Counted from the first letter of the stretch, positions 50,528 through 59,174 are shown. The stretch is DNA of 62,403 bases from an uncultured Bacteroidales bacterium (GCA_900317345.1 ONGK01000001.1:1-62403), one strand, 5' to 3'. The notes: generated by a model from the sequence alone, not told the origin. Program-made: numbers and translations.

Positions 50528-51844
50528 TTATAATTCGTTAACTAATATCTTGTCCAACGATGAATGTGCTTTTTTGAGTTTCAGATAATTGGTCCAGAAT
50601 GCCTCCATCTCCAGTGTCGGCGCTTGCAGGAATTCCTCCGTTCCTTGTGCATCAATTCGGTCTATGACCATGCCTACACTTATCTTATGGCTATCCAGGG
50701 CAGGCTGATAAGTCTTCTCCTCTTCGTCCTCCACATACACCTCCCGCAGGATGCCTGTCTCTACCATTCTGCCCAATAACTGATTGACCAAACGGATGGG
50801 TAAATGGTCGCGAATGGCAAGTTCGTGAGCTGTGAGAGGTTCTTCGTCCGCTTCAAACCGCTTAATTATCACGTGCAGAAGGTATAACATAATGAAGTCT
50901 TTGTAGCGGCGGGACATACTATTGAGGTCCTGCTCGTACTCAAACTCCTCGTTGTTTTGAATGGCATAACTCATCTCAGCGCCGATGAGGATGAGCAGGC
51001 TGGTGTATTGCAGCATGGTCATTAATATCGGCAGCGTAGCAAAGGCACCATATACGATACTTGTACGGCTCAGCATGGCTATCAAATAGACCGAAAGCAT
51101 TTGCAGCAACTGGAAGAGCGTACCCATGAGGATTCCCGGTATGAGTGCAGAGATAAAACGCACCTTAGTGTTAGGTATTGCCACATACATAGTAATAAAG
51201 AAGAGCCAGCACATGAAAAATTGCAGGAATTTGACGCCGCTTGTGTGCACATAATCATGCAACGCCTCCATGTGGAGCGAACTCTCTACGGTCGAGTGAA
51301 TGAAGATGTCTATACCTGCGCTACAAACAATCAGGACAGGAATGAGCACTACAATCGCAATATACGTGGTGGCCTGACGGAGAATGGAACGAGACTTCTT
51401 CACATTCCATATCTGGTTAAACGCCGACTCGACTGACTGGAAGAACGAATACACCGCCCAGAGGAGGATAAGAAGTCCGATACCGATGAATAGGCCGCCT
51501 TGTGTCGTCTCAAGGTATCGCTCCACCATTGCCATGATAGTAGGCACCATACCTGTCTCGCCGATAAACGAGGCATTGAGCTGCTTTTCGATGATGTCCG
51601 CCACGCCGAAACCTTTCGCCACCGCTACTATCATAGCGAGTATCGGCACGATAGCAAAGATAAGAGAGTAGGTAAGGCTTTTCGCTTTGTCATTGAGGTT
51701 CTTGCTGGCAAAACCGCGCACCACAAGCACGATAGTACGGATGATGGCATAGCCCAGACGCTGGAAGAAACTGTCAAACTCTGTGGTAGTACGCCGCCAC
51801 ATATCGTAGCGCAAGAAATGAACTATGTCGGAAAATTTCTTCAT
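50528..51844 (-). CDS. YihY/BrkB-family membrane protein
   Basis: The 438-residue inner-membrane protein has the YihY core: KSLTYSLIFAIVPILAMIVAVAKGFG, a helix ending in AVYSFFQSVESAFNQIWNVKKSRS, the PNTKVRFISALIPGILMGTLFQLLQ segment and LLILIGAEMSYAIQ. About 140 cytoplasmic residues follow, with a winged-helix-like part (LTAHELAIRDHLPIRLVNQLLGRMVETGILREV). Earlier annotation as RNase BN was wrong for this family; the function remains unclear. It is downstream of tRNA-Gly and rnpB on the same strand, separated by about 30 bases. Confidence 0.88.
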   Translation of the reverse strand: MKKFSDIVHFLRYDMWRRTTTEFDSFFQRLGYAIIRTIVLVVRGFASKNLNDKAKSLTYSLIFAIVPILAMIVAVAKGFGVADIIEKQLNASFIGETGMVPTIMAMVERYLETTQGGLFIGIGLLILLWAVYSFFQSVESAFNQIWNVKKSRSILRQATTYIAIVVLIPVLIVCSAGIDIFIHSTVESSLHMEALHDYVHTSGVKFLQFFMCWLFFITMYVAIPNTKVRFISALIPGILMGTLFQLLQMLSVYLIAMLSRTSIVYGAFATLPILMTMLQYTSLLILIGAEMSYAIQNNEEFEYEQDLNSMSRRYKDFIMLYLLHVIIKRFEADEEPLTAHELAIRDHLPIRLVNQLLGRMVETGILREVYVEDEEEKTYQPALDSHKISVGMVIDRIDAQGTEEFLQAPTLEMEAFWTNYLKLKKAHSSLDKILVNEL

Positions 51845-51875
51845 GGCTTAATGTTTTACGGAGTCCCCGCAAAGG

Positions 51876-52186
51876 GAAGCAGATCTGTAAGCCGGGTTCT
51901 GTACCCTTGCGGGCGTCTATCATTAATCTCGAGTCGCGTGTTACCACGTGCTTCTCTCGCTTCCTACCCTCCGACTCACGCGAGCAGCGCTCAAACGCCG
52001 GTTTACTTGGAATTGCAGCCCACAGTATGCTCGTTTCACATCACTCGTCTCTGTAGCAGGGACCAAACATTGCTGCCTGACGGCCGTTAACCGCTGTGGT
52101 GCTCTGCGCTGCCCGGACTTTCCTCTGCCGATGAGATTAAAGCACGAATGCTTTTCTTTCCCTCTGCAGCGATAGACCGATCTGCT
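51876..52186 (-). ncRNA. rnpB: RNase P RNA
   Basis: Universally conserved pieces are present on the minus strand: GAGGAAAGTCCGGGC near the 5' part and ACAGAACCCGGCTTAC near the 3' end. The ends AAGCAGATC and GATCTGCTT are fully complementary (P1). The length is about 310 nt. It is the catalytic RNA that trims tRNA 5' ends. Its first base directly follows the encoded CCA of tRNA-Gly, so the two are on one transcript. Confidence 0.95.
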
Positions 52187-52260
52187 TGGAGCGGTGTACG
52201 GGAATCGAACCCGCCTCCTCGGCTTGGGAAGCCGATGCACTACCGATGTGCTAACACCGC
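52187..52260 (-). tRNA. tRNA-Gly (anticodon CCC), CCA encoded
   Basis: Acceptor GCGGTGT pairs with ACACCGC; the anticodon arm is TCGGC-TTCCCAA-GCCGA with anticodon CCC; the T arm is GCGGG-TTCGATT-CCCGT. The discriminator is T, followed by CCA, then immediately rnpB. Confidence 0.95.
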
Positions 52261-52277
52261 GTTCTCAAAAAATCGTG

Positions 52278-52308
52278 CAAAGGTACTGCTTTTTTTTGAA
52301 TTGCGCAA
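52278..52308 (-). promoter_or_regulatory. Promoter of the tRNA-Gly/rnpB transcript
   Basis: Minus-strand -33 TTG 52308-52306 (TTGCGCAATTC) and -7 TACCTTTG 52285-52278, spacer 20. Confidence 0.8.
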
Positions 52309-52325
52309 GATTTTTTGTAATTTAT

Positions 52326-52356
52326 TTGTTAATTTGAATAATTTGTAGTAACTTTG
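52326..52356 (+). promoter_or_regulatory. rsmE promoter
   Basis: -33 TTG 52326-52328 and -7 TAACTTTG 52349-52356, spacer 20. It is back to back with the tRNA-Gly/rnpB promoter. Confidence 0.7.
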
Positions 52357-52382
52357 CACCCGCAAAATATAATTTATATAAG

Positions 52383-53081
52383 GTGTATCTCTTTTATTGC
52401 CCGGATATAGAAAAGCATCAGACGCTCTCGGAAGAGGAGAGTGCGCATTGCGTGCGAGTGCTCCGTTATACGACAGGAGATGAAATATTGCTGACAGACG
52501 GCAAAGGCACAACGTACACTGCGCGTATTACTAATCCGCATCCCAAACATTGCGATTTTGAGATTATCAGCAGTGAGAAACAAGAGCCTCACCACGCTTT
52601 TCATTTGCATATCGCCATCGCGCCGACTAAGAATATCGAGCGGATGGAATGGGCTATTGAGAAATGCGTGGAGATAGGTGTGGACGAGATTACACCGCTC
52701 TTATGTCGTTTCTCAGAGCGCAAACAACTACGCACGGACCGCCTGGAGAAAATCATTCTTTCCGCAGCCAAGCAGAGCCTCACGCCGTATTTACCGGTTT
52801 TGCACGAACTGACGCCCTATGACGACTTTATCAAAAGTCAACGCCAAGGCCAACGTTTCATTGCGCATTGCTACAAAGAGGACAAACGCGTGCTCAAAGA
52901 CGAGATAGAGCGGGGGAGAGATGTACTGGTACTCATCGGTCCTGAAGGAGACTTCAGCGAGAAAGAGATAGCCGATGCGCTATCAATGGGTTTCATTCCC
53001 GTTAGTCTGGGTAACAGCCGTTTGCGCACGGAGACAGCTGCCGTTGTTGCGTGTCACACAGCGGTTCTGATGAATGAGTGA
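52383..53081 (+). CDS. rsmE: 16S rRNA m3U1498 methyltransferase
   Basis: The 232-residue SPOUT methyltransferase has an N-terminal PUA-like domain (1-70) with EESAHCVRVLRYTTGDEILLTDGKGTTY, then AIAPTKNIERMEWAIEKCVEIGVDEI, AAKQSLTPYLPVL, and the knot IGPEGDFSEKEI and SLGNSRLRTETAAV that bind S-adenosylmethionine. It methylates 16S rRNA in the decoding region. The start is a GTG at 52383, 26 bases after the -7 box. Confidence 0.93.
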   Translation: MYLFYCPDIEKHQTLSEEESAHCVRVLRYTTGDEILLTDGKGTTYTARITNPHPKHCDFEIISSEKQEPHHAFHLHIAIAPTKNIERMEWAIEKCVEIGVDEITPLLCRFSERKQLRTDRLEKIILSAAKQSLTPYLPVLHELTPYDDFIKSQRQGQRFIAHCYKEDKRVLKDEIERGRDVLVLIGPEGDFSEKEIADALSMGFIPVSLGNSRLRTETAAVVACHTAVLMNE

Positions 53082-53089
53082 AAGAGTGA

Positions 53090-53665
53090 ATGAATTGGGA
53101 TACAGCGATATTGTTATGGATTAACAGTCATTCTGCGTACTGGCTGGACACGCTTATGTGGGCGGTCAGCCGCGCTGCTACATGGATACCGCTGTATTGT
53201 ATTCTGCTTGGCATTATAGTTTATAAGTACCGTAACTGGAAAGCGGTATTACTCATTCTTGCCGGCTTTGCCTTGGCAGTGGGCCTGAGTGATTTTACGA
53301 CAAGCAGTATTATCAAACCACTGGTTTGCCGTCTCCGCCCGACACATGAACCGGCTCTGGCGGGGATGGTGAGAATAGTGAACGGATACACGGGTGGTTT
53401 ATATGGTTTTTGCAGCAGCCATGCGGCTAACACGATGGCCGTGGGGCTACTGTTCAGCCTGCTATTCAAGCATAAAACAGCCACCGCAGCGTTGATGGTC
53501 TGGGTGGCGTTGAATTGCTATAGCCGGATGTACCTTGGGGTACATTACCCGAGTGATATCATTGTTGGGTTGCTTGTTGGGAGTCTGTGGGCTTTACTTG
53601 CTTATTGGGCGCTATCACGTTTGCTCCCCGAGGTCTGCGCGGCTGCTCGGCAGGGTGATTCATAA
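53090..53665 (+). CDS. PAP2-family membrane phosphatase
   Basis: The protein is 191 residues with about five membrane helices. The three PAP2 motifs are seen as KPLVCRLRP, CSSHAAN (for PSGH) and SRMYLGVHYPSDI. Such enzymes dephosphorylate undecaprenyl pyrophosphate or other lipid phosphates. It starts 8 bases after rsmE. The last 107 bases overlap the convergent gene; the overlap covers the final helix and tail (WALLAYWALSRLLPEVCAAARQ). Confidence 0.88.
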   Translation: MNWDTAILLWINSHSAYWLDTLMWAVSRAATWIPLYCILLGIIVYKYRNWKAVLLILAGFALAVGLSDFTTSSIIKPLVCRLRPTHEPALAGMVRIVNGYTGGLYGFCSSHAANTMAVGLLFSLLFKHKTATAALMVWVALNCYSRMYLGVHYPSDIIVGLLVGSLWALLAYWALSRLLPEVCAAARQGDS

Positions 53666-53966
53666 AGCGCTCGAACTCCTCCGGCGTAAGCAGCACCTTG
53701 AGTTCGGCATAGATGGATTGCATGCGTTCCATGTTCTCGGCACGCGTCAGGCCCTTCTGACGAAACCGTGCGTACTTGAGGTGCATCTTGTAAATAGTGT
53801 CAATGCGCAGTGAGTCGCGGATTTTGAGTTCACGCACCAACCGCATGGTTTGTTTGAGTGCTTCCTCCTCGGGCGTCCGTTGAGGACGAGAACTATCCAC
53901 CGGCTCTTGAGCCATCATACCGCCCGCCAAGAGGGCTGCCAACAAAAAAGAGAATATACGTTTCAT
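53559..53966 (-). CDS. Small exported protein with LTPEEFERF motif (Spy/CpxP-like architecture)
   Basis: A signal peptide (MKRIFSFLLAALLAGGMMAQ) precedes a charged helical domain of about 85 residues (EALKQTMRLVRELKIRDSLRIDTIYKMHLKYARFRQKG...SIYAELKVLLTPEEFERFM), which resembles periplasmic helical chaperone-like proteins with LTXXQ motifs. A basic Pro-rich tail follows. The last 107 bases overlap the PAP2 gene antisense; only the low-complexity tail lies there. The call as a gene rests on the clean signal peptide and domain; the function is unknown. Confidence 0.7.
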   Translation of the reverse strand: MKRIFSFLLAALLAGGMMAQEPVDSSRPQRTPEEEALKQTMRLVRELKIRDSLRIDTIYKMHLKYARFRQKGLTRAENMERMQSIYAELKVLLTPEEFERFMNHPAEQPRRPRGANVIAPNKQVKPTDSQQATQQ

Positions 53967-53990
53967 AACGAAAAAGATACAACAAAAATC

Positions 53991-55223
53991 ATGCCAATGT
54001 CATCTGAGACAAAAATAGCCAAACACCTATATTTCTCCCAAGAGGGAGAAGAACGGCATTCAAGACCAGCTATCCGTGTGGCTCTTGCCGGTATCATTGT
54101 AGGCGTAATGGTGATGATCGTAACGATGTGTATCGTTGTGGGATTCAAGCAGACGATTACGCAAAAAGTGGCGGGTTTTGGGGCACATATTCAACTTGTA
54201 TCATTCGACAACAACAATACCTACGATTTGCAGCCGATAGAGGTGTCGGATAGCCTGTTAAGCCGTTTGAGCAGTTTCGAGCATGTGGCAAAAACAGCAC
54301 CCTTCATCACCAAACCGGGCATGCTGAAGACCGATTCGTCATTCCATGGCATCGTATTGAAAGGTACCGATTACTGGGATTTCTTTCGTCAGAATATTAT
54401 TGATGGAGGTGTACCTGAAGGTCCGAACCAAGTGGTTATATCTCAGACTGTGGCGCAGACATTAGGTCTGCGTGTAGGCGATGCGGTGAATAGTTATTTC
54501 GTGGACGAGGATGATATCCGTGCCCGGCGTTACAAGGTGTGCGGTATCTATGATACCGGATTTGGTCAGTTTGATGATTTATTTGTCGTAACGGCGCTTC
54601 ATGACGCCAGGCGTCTGCAAGGTTGGGAGGAGAATATGTATTCCGGTGTTGAGATATTGGTTGACGACATCCGCTATATTGATGAGACGGCAGACCGCAT
54701 CTATTTTGCTACGGTGAACCATATGGACGAGAACGGATATAACCTCTATTATGTGCAGACGCTGCGAGAACAGAATCCGGCTATCTTTGCATGGCTCGAT
54801 TTGCTCGATTTAAATGTGGTGGTTATTATCGTTCTCATGCTCCTGGTAGCGGGCTTTAACATTGTTTCCGGTCTAATTATTCTGATTTTAGACGGTGTGC
54901 AACTCATCGGTACGCTGAAAGCGTTAGGCGCCAACAACCGCTTTGTTCGTCGTGTATTTCTGATTCAAGCGGCATTGCTTATCGGCAAAGGAATGCTGTA
55001 TGGCAATGTGCTCGGATTTATTTTGGTGGCAATTCAGTATTGGTTCCACTTAGTGCCGCTGGATGCCGCAACCTATTATGTTAGTTATGTGCCGGTGGTT
55101 TTTCCATGGGGATGGCTGCTGACGCTCAATATATTAACGCTCGTTGTGTCCATGCTTATTCTGCTTTTGCCATCGATGATAATAACGAAGATAAGTCCTG
55201 CTAAAGTGATGCACTTTGAATAG
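53991..55223 (+). CDS. FtsX-like ABC transporter permease (LolC/E-like)
   Basis: The 410-residue protein has an N-terminal helix (AIRVALAGIIVGVMVMIVTMCIVVG), a large periplasmic domain (about 60-270) and three C-terminal helices (VVVIIVLMLLVAGFNIVSGLIILIL; AALLIGKGMLYGNVLGFILVAIQYWF; WGWLLTLNILTLVVSMLILLLPSMI) ending ITKISPAKVMHFE. This is the LolCE/MacB-type architecture, so lipoprotein sorting is possible. No ATPase gene is adjacent. The ATG at 53991 is chosen (53997 possible), 24 bases from the divergent gene's start. Confidence 0.85.
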   Translation: MPMSSETKIAKHLYFSQEGEERHSRPAIRVALAGIIVGVMVMIVTMCIVVGFKQTITQKVAGFGAHIQLVSFDNNNTYDLQPIEVSDSLLSRLSSFEHVAKTAPFITKPGMLKTDSSFHGIVLKGTDYWDFFRQNIIDGGVPEGPNQVVISQTVAQTLGLRVGDAVNSYFVDEDDIRARRYKVCGIYDTGFGQFDDLFVVTALHDARRLQGWEENMYSGVEILVDDIRYIDETADRIYFATVNHMDENGYNLYYVQTLREQNPAIFAWLDLLDLNVVVIIVLMLLVAGFNIVSGLIILILDGVQLIGTLKALGANNRFVRRVFLIQAALLIGKGMLYGNVLGFILVAIQYWFHLVPLDAATYYVSYVPVVFPWGWLLTLNILTLVVSMLILLLPSMIITKISPAKVMHFE

Positions 55224-55255
55224 AGGTTATTGGTTACAGGTTACGGTTATAGGTT
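55224..55255 (+). repeat. GGTTAT/GGTTAC tandem repeats in the spacer before the GSCFA gene
   Basis: Five imperfect GGTTAY(AG) units fill the 32-base spacer. A similar GGTTAAT array follows the BspA-like gene (7949-7969). Confidence 0.7.
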
Positions 55256-56086
55256 ATGATTAAGTTGCAAACGATAGTTGATATCAAGCCTTCTGAATGG
55301 AAGATAGGGTATGAGGATAGGATTCTCATGCTGGGTTCGTGTTTCTCGGACGAGATAGGCGAACAAATGGCGCAGCGTTATCTGCATGTGACGTCTAATC
55401 CCTTCGGCACGCTGTATAACCCGCTTTCTATTGCGCAAGCCCTGACCATGACGGAAATGCCGGAATTCGTGCAACACGAGGGTTTATGGCACTCGATGGC
55501 ACACCATGGTTCGTTCTCCCGTGCTACGGAGAGCGAGGCCCGCGAAGCGGTGAGAGCATCCATTGAGGCGATGCAAACGGCTTTGAGCGAAGCGACGGTT
55601 GTTATTGTGACGTTTGGCACGGCGTGGGTGTATGCGTGGAATAAGAACAGGCAAGTGATAGCCAATTGCCATAAGTTGCCGGCAGAGTGCTTTACAAGAA
55701 GGCGTTTGAGTGTGGAAGATATTGTAAGTGTATGGAAACCGCTGTTGGAGCGGTATAAAGACAAACACTGGCTTTTCACCGTTTCTCCTATTCGGCATAT
55801 CAAAGACGGTCTGCATGAGAACCAACTGAGCAAAGCAATATTGCTGCAAGCGGTGGAGCAACTAAGGGCTGAAGCTAATGTCGATTATTTTCCCTCTTTC
55901 GAAATAATGCTGGATGAATTGCGTGATTACAGGTTTTATGCCGATGATCTCGTTCATCCATCCTCTATGGCTGTCAGTTATATCTGGGAGCGGTTTGTGG
56001 ATACATTCTATACGCCGCAGACAAAGAATGAACTCGTGCTTCAGCATAAGCGTTGGAAACACGAGCATCACATTCCTTTGCATTAA
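55256..56086 (+). CDS. GSCFA-domain protein
   Basis: The 276-residue protein has the name-giving motif as LMLGSCFSDEIGEQM near residue 25, then NPFGTLYNP, VIVTFGTAWVY and TVSPIRHIKDGLHENQLSKA, and DDLVHPSSMAVSYIWERF near the end. GSCFA proteins resemble SGNH-type esterases and are found in Bacteroidota; the substrate is unknown. Its stop abuts the stop of the convergent Y-family polymerase gene with no gap. Confidence 0.88.
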   Translation: MIKLQTIVDIKPSEWKIGYEDRILMLGSCFSDEIGEQMAQRYLHVTSNPFGTLYNPLSIAQALTMTEMPEFVQHEGLWHSMAHHGSFSRATESEAREAVRASIEAMQTALSEATVVIVTFGTAWVYAWNKNRQVIANCHKLPAECFTRRRLSVEDIVSVWKPLLERYKDKHWLFTVSPIRHIKDGLHENQLSKAILLQAVEQLRAEANVDYFPSFEIMLDELRDYRFYADDLVHPSSMAVSYIWERFVDTFYTPQTKNELVLQHKRWKHEHHIPLH

Positions 56087-57343
56087 TCACTCATCTACGT
56101 TATGCGGGCGCAAGAAACCTGCAGGCTGGTCGTCGAAATCAGCCTCTGAGCCTTGTATGGCGAAATGTATCTGGTTGCCCCCAAAGCGTTTGTTAATGCC
56201 ATCAATGGCTTTCATGAGCCGTTTCTGCTTGGCTTGCTCCTGCGCTTGCTCTGGCGCAAAGAGGTCCAGTTGAACGGCATCTGAATATTGCAGTTGTCCC
56301 AAAATGACGCCAGCCTGCTTGTATTGATAGTTCTCTCGGTAGAGTTTGTCCAACAGGTGCGTGACGGCATGGATGATTTGCGTAGAATCATCGGTGGCGG
56401 TGGTCATCTTCAGCGTGTCTCCGGCATTGTATTGCGGCAAATCGGTGCGATGCCTGTTGGTGGCAAGAAAGATGGTCACAGTGCGGCATAGGCTTCGTTG
56501 TTCCCTCAGTTTGCGCGCCGCCGAGGAAGCATAGTTGCTCAGCTCATACAACAATACCTTTTTACTATTGGTCATATGCGCGAAAGTGCGGCTGTACATG
56601 ATTGATTTCTGGTGCTCGCGGCTGGCGATGGTGATGGAAGGTGAGCCATTCAGTTCTTTCCACGTGCGTACGCCCACCACGCCGAAATGGCGTTTTATCC
56701 ATGCTTCGGGCAGTTGTGCGTATTCGAGAGCGGTCTTGACGCCTTGCCGGTCGAGTGTTTTGAAACTTCTTCGTCCAATGCCCCACACATCTTTAACCGG
56801 CACTTTTTCGAGCGCCGCTTCGCGTGTGTCGGCGGGCATGACACAAATGCCGTTGTAGGCAGGGTAGTGCTTGGCGAACCATGTAGCCGTCTTGGCGAGC
56901 GTGTAACTCAATCCCGCGCCGCAACTAACCGGTATGCCTGTCTTCTCCAGAATGAGGTCTTTGAGTATTTGCAGATATTTGCGCAGGCGGGTAGGGTCAT
57001 CGTCCGGCATTTGACCGAAGAACTCATCGACGCTGTACTGCACAAAACCCAACACCATTTCCGTCCGGCGCACTTCATCCATGATATGACGCGACACCTC
57101 GTGGTAGAGATGATGATGCACGTCTATAACCGTAACATGGTGTGGCTCAATGAGTTGCGACACTTGGAAAAGCGGATCTCCGCGTTTGAGACCAACGGCC
57201 TTTGCTTCGGGATTGAGGGCAAGGATGATGCCGCCGTTGTTGCCGTTATCATTGGCTACGACAACAGGTGTGCCCTTCAGTTCCGGCCGTGAGAGCAACT
57301 CACAGCTCACGAAGAAATTATTGCAATCCAAGTGAATATACAT
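56087..57343 (-). CDS. Y-family DNA polymerase (UmuC-like)
   Basis: The 418 residues have catalytic carboxylates Asp6 (LDCNNFFVSCE) and Asp106/Glu107 (YSVDEFFG), the finger region VANDNGNNGGIILALNPEAKAVGLKRGDP, helix-hairpin-helix VWGIGRRSFKTL and a C-terminal DUF4113-like part (KQKRLMKAIDGINKRFGGNQIHFA) that points to UmuC rather than DinB. It performs translesion synthesis. umuD is not adjacent. The ATG at 57343 follows a minus-strand promoter; the 14-residue upstream extension is unlikely. Confidence 0.9.
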   Translation of the reverse strand: MYIHLDCNNFFVSCELLSRPELKGTPVVVANDNGNNGGIILALNPEAKAVGLKRGDPLFQVSQLIEPHHVTVIDVHHHLYHEVSRHIMDEVRRTEMVLGFVQYSVDEFFGQMPDDDPTRLRKYLQILKDLILEKTGIPVSCGAGLSYTLAKTATWFAKHYPAYNGICVMPADTREAALEKVPVKDVWGIGRRSFKTLDRQGVKTALEYAQLPEAWIKRHFGVVGVRTWKELNGSPSITIASREHQKSIMYSRTFAHMTNSKKVLLYELSNYASSAARKLREQRSLCRTVTIFLATNRHRTDLPQYNAGDTLKMTTATDDSTQIIHAVTHLLDKLYRENYQYKQAGVILGQLQYSDAVQLDLFAPEQAQEQAKQKRLMKAIDGINKRFGGNQIHFAIQGSEADFDDQPAGFLRPHNVDE

Positions 57344-57362
57344 TCTTTTCCAAAAAACGCCG

Positions 57363-57393
57363 CAAAGATACGAATAAATTTGCATATATGCAA
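57363..57393 (-). promoter_or_regulatory. Promoter of the Y-family polymerase gene, sharing a palindrome with fprA
   Basis: Minus-strand -33 TTG 57393-57391 and -7 TATCTTTG 57370-57363, spacer 20. Its TTG is the right end of TTGCATATATGCAA (57380-57393), whose left end is the -33 of the plus-strand promoter. Confidence 0.8.
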
Positions 57394-57410
57394 TTTTTGT
57401 TGTAATTTTG
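57380..57410 (+). promoter_or_regulatory. fprA promoter
   Basis: -33 TTG 57380-57382 and -7 TAATTTTG 57403-57410, spacer 20. The -33 is the left half of a perfect 14-bp palindrome. Confidence 0.8.
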
Positions 57411-57429
57411 CAGAAAAATTTAGTAAAGT

Positions 57430-58581
57430 ATGAAAAATATCAAATATGTAGGCTGCGATGACGCCGAATTAGATTTGTTTGAGAGCCAGTACGCTTTGCC
57501 GTCCGGCATGTGCTACAACAGCTATGTAGTGCTCGGCGAGAAGCAGGTGGCGGTGATGGATGCAGTGGATGCGCGATGCGCGCATGAGTGGTTAAGCAAG
57601 GTGGAGGAGGCTTTGGATGGTCGTACGCCCGATTATCTGGTGTGCCAGCATATGGAACCGGATCACAGCGGTGCGATGGCTTTATTCTTGGCGAAATATC
57701 CGCAGGCAAAAGTGCTTTGTTCGAAGCAAGCGGTGGTGATGATGCAGCAGTTCGGCATCGAGGTCAAGAACGTTCAAGTTGTGGCAGAAGGGCAGAGCAT
57801 TGATCTCGGCGGCCTGACATTACAGTTCTTCGCGGCGCCGATGATCCACTGGCCCGAAGTGATGATGAGTTATTGTCCGGAAGAACAAGTGTTGTTCAGT
57901 GCGGACGCGTTCGGTAAATTCGGTGTCTATCATGCCGACGAGGACGACTGGGCGTGCGAGGCAAGAAGGTACTATTTCAACATCGTCGGCAAATACGGCG
58001 TGGCAGTAACTAATTTGTTGAAGAAACTGGCAGACAAAGGGATTAAGACCATCGCGCCGCTGCACGGATATATGCTGGAGGGCGAGCAGAAAGACGAAGC
58101 GATGCGGTTGTATAAGATATGGAGCGCGTATGGCGTAGAGACTGAAGGCGTGTTGGTGGCTTATGCTTCTATTCACGGCAATACAGCGAAAGCAGCGCAA
58201 CAACTTGCAGAGATATTAAAGGCGAAAGGGGCAGGGAAGGTAGCTATTACCGACCTGAGCCGTGACGACATGGCAGAGGCGATTGAGGATGCATTCCGTA
58301 TGGATAAGTTGGTTCTTTGCTGCGCAACGTACGATGGCGATATCTTCCCGGCGATGCACCTATTTATTCATAAACTCCGCCTTAAAGGGTATCAAAACCG
58401 TCGTGTGGCGCTCGTGGAGAACGGTTCCTGGGCGCCGCAAGCTGTTCGTGTTATGAAAGAGATGCTGGCGGGCTGCAAGAACGTGGAGATTGTCGAACCA
58501 ACGGTTACTATCCGTGGCTCCCTCAAACCGCAACAAATAGCAGAACTGGAAGTTCTCGCCGACGCCTTGTTGGCGAAATAA
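57430..58581 (+). CDS. A-type flavoprotein (FprA / rubredoxin:oxygen or NO reductase)
   Basis: The 383 residues join a diiron metallo-beta-lactamase domain (1-245; ligands in HMEPDHSG, His74, Glu76, Asp78, His79, with later Asp in SADAFG and His in PLHGYM) to a flavodoxin domain (248-383; FMN loop YASIHGNTAKAA, then GSWAPQA). FprA enzymes reduce O2 to water or NO to N2O, protecting anaerobes. The rubredoxin gene 40 bases downstream is the expected electron donor. The divergent translesion polymerase shares its promoter region, suggesting joint stress response. Confidence 0.93.
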   Translation: MKNIKYVGCDDAELDLFESQYALPSGMCYNSYVVLGEKQVAVMDAVDARCAHEWLSKVEEALDGRTPDYLVCQHMEPDHSGAMALFLAKYPQAKVLCSKQAVVMMQQFGIEVKNVQVVAEGQSIDLGGLTLQFFAAPMIHWPEVMMSYCPEEQVLFSADAFGKFGVYHADEDDWACEARRYYFNIVGKYGVAVTNLLKKLADKGIKTIAPLHGYMLEGEQKDEAMRLYKIWSAYGVETEGVLVAYASIHGNTAKAAQQLAEILKAKGAGKVAITDLSRDDMAEAIEDAFRMDKLVLCCATYDGDIFPAMHLFIHKLRLKGYQNRRVALVENGSWAPQAVRVMKEMLAGCKNVEIVEPTVTIRGSLKPQQIAELEVLADALLAK

Positions 58582-58621
58582 AAGCGAAATCAAAATATTA
58601 ACTTACCAAAACTAACATCTT

Positions 58622-58780
58622 ATGGCAAAGTACATTTGTGATGTATGCGGGTACGAGTATGATCCCGCAGTAGGTGATCCGGACAACGGCATCGCTCCAG
58701 GCACTTCGTTTGAATCCCTTCCGGAAGACTGGGTTTGCCCCCTCTGCGGAGTAGGCAAAGACCAATTCTCCCAAGCGTAG
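58622..58780 (+). CDS. Rubredoxin
   Basis: The 52-residue protein has the four iron cysteines in [12 protein letters not shown] and [13 protein letters not shown], plus the usual [24 protein letters not shown]. It is a one-iron electron carrier, here most likely the donor of the FprA-like flavoprotein upstream. The ATG at 58622 follows fprA by 40 bases with no promoter seen between, so co-transcription is likely. Confidence 0.97.
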   Translation: MAKYICDVCGYEYDPAVGDPDNGIAPGTSFESLPEDWVCPLCGVGKDQFSQA

Positions 58781-58811
58781 TAAATTTACAAAGGATTTAG
58801 AAAATCTCAGT

Positions 58812-59174
58812 ATGGCAGGAAGACGAATCGCATTAAACGGAATGTATGAATGGTATAAAGGCGAGGTAGACAAGGATTTGTATCTCCGCACTTTGGTGAA
58901 GGATAAACGCGCCGTGATGGCAGTTTGCAAGAAGCCGAGTTATACCAAACAACAACGCAAGAAAATGGCGGAACGTCCTCAGATTAAGCGTTTTAATGCC
59001 GTTAATGAAGAGGCGAAAAAGATTTATCACGATCCGGTTCTGCGTGCGGAATGGGAGGAACGGCATAAAGCATTTCAGGTCGAGGCCAGAAAAAGCGGCG
59101 ATTATACATTTCCGCGGCTGTGGGATTTTATCCGCCATGAGTTGAATGCAGCTAAAATAGCGGCTGAGAAATAA
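58812..59174 (+). CDS. Small basic protein of unknown function
   Basis: The 120-residue protein is Lys/Arg-rich and helical (YLRTLVKDKRAVMAVCKKPSYTKQQRKKMAERPQIKRFNAVNEEAKKIYHDPVLRAEWEERH), with no signal or membrane segment. Its basic helices could contact nucleic acid, but no known domain is recognised. It begins 31 bases after rubredoxin and may be read with it. The base composition is like the core genes. Confidence 0.65.
   Translation: MAGRRIALNGMYEWYKGEVDKDLYLRTLVKDKRAVMAVCKKPSYTKQQRKKMAERPQIKRFNAVNEEAKKIYHDPVLRAEWEERHKAFQVEARKSGDYTFPRLWDFIRHELNAAKIAAEK

Noticed and set aside
56687-57292. Plus-strand frame inside the Y-family polymerase gene
   Set aside because: Antisense to catalytic motifs; no domain seen.
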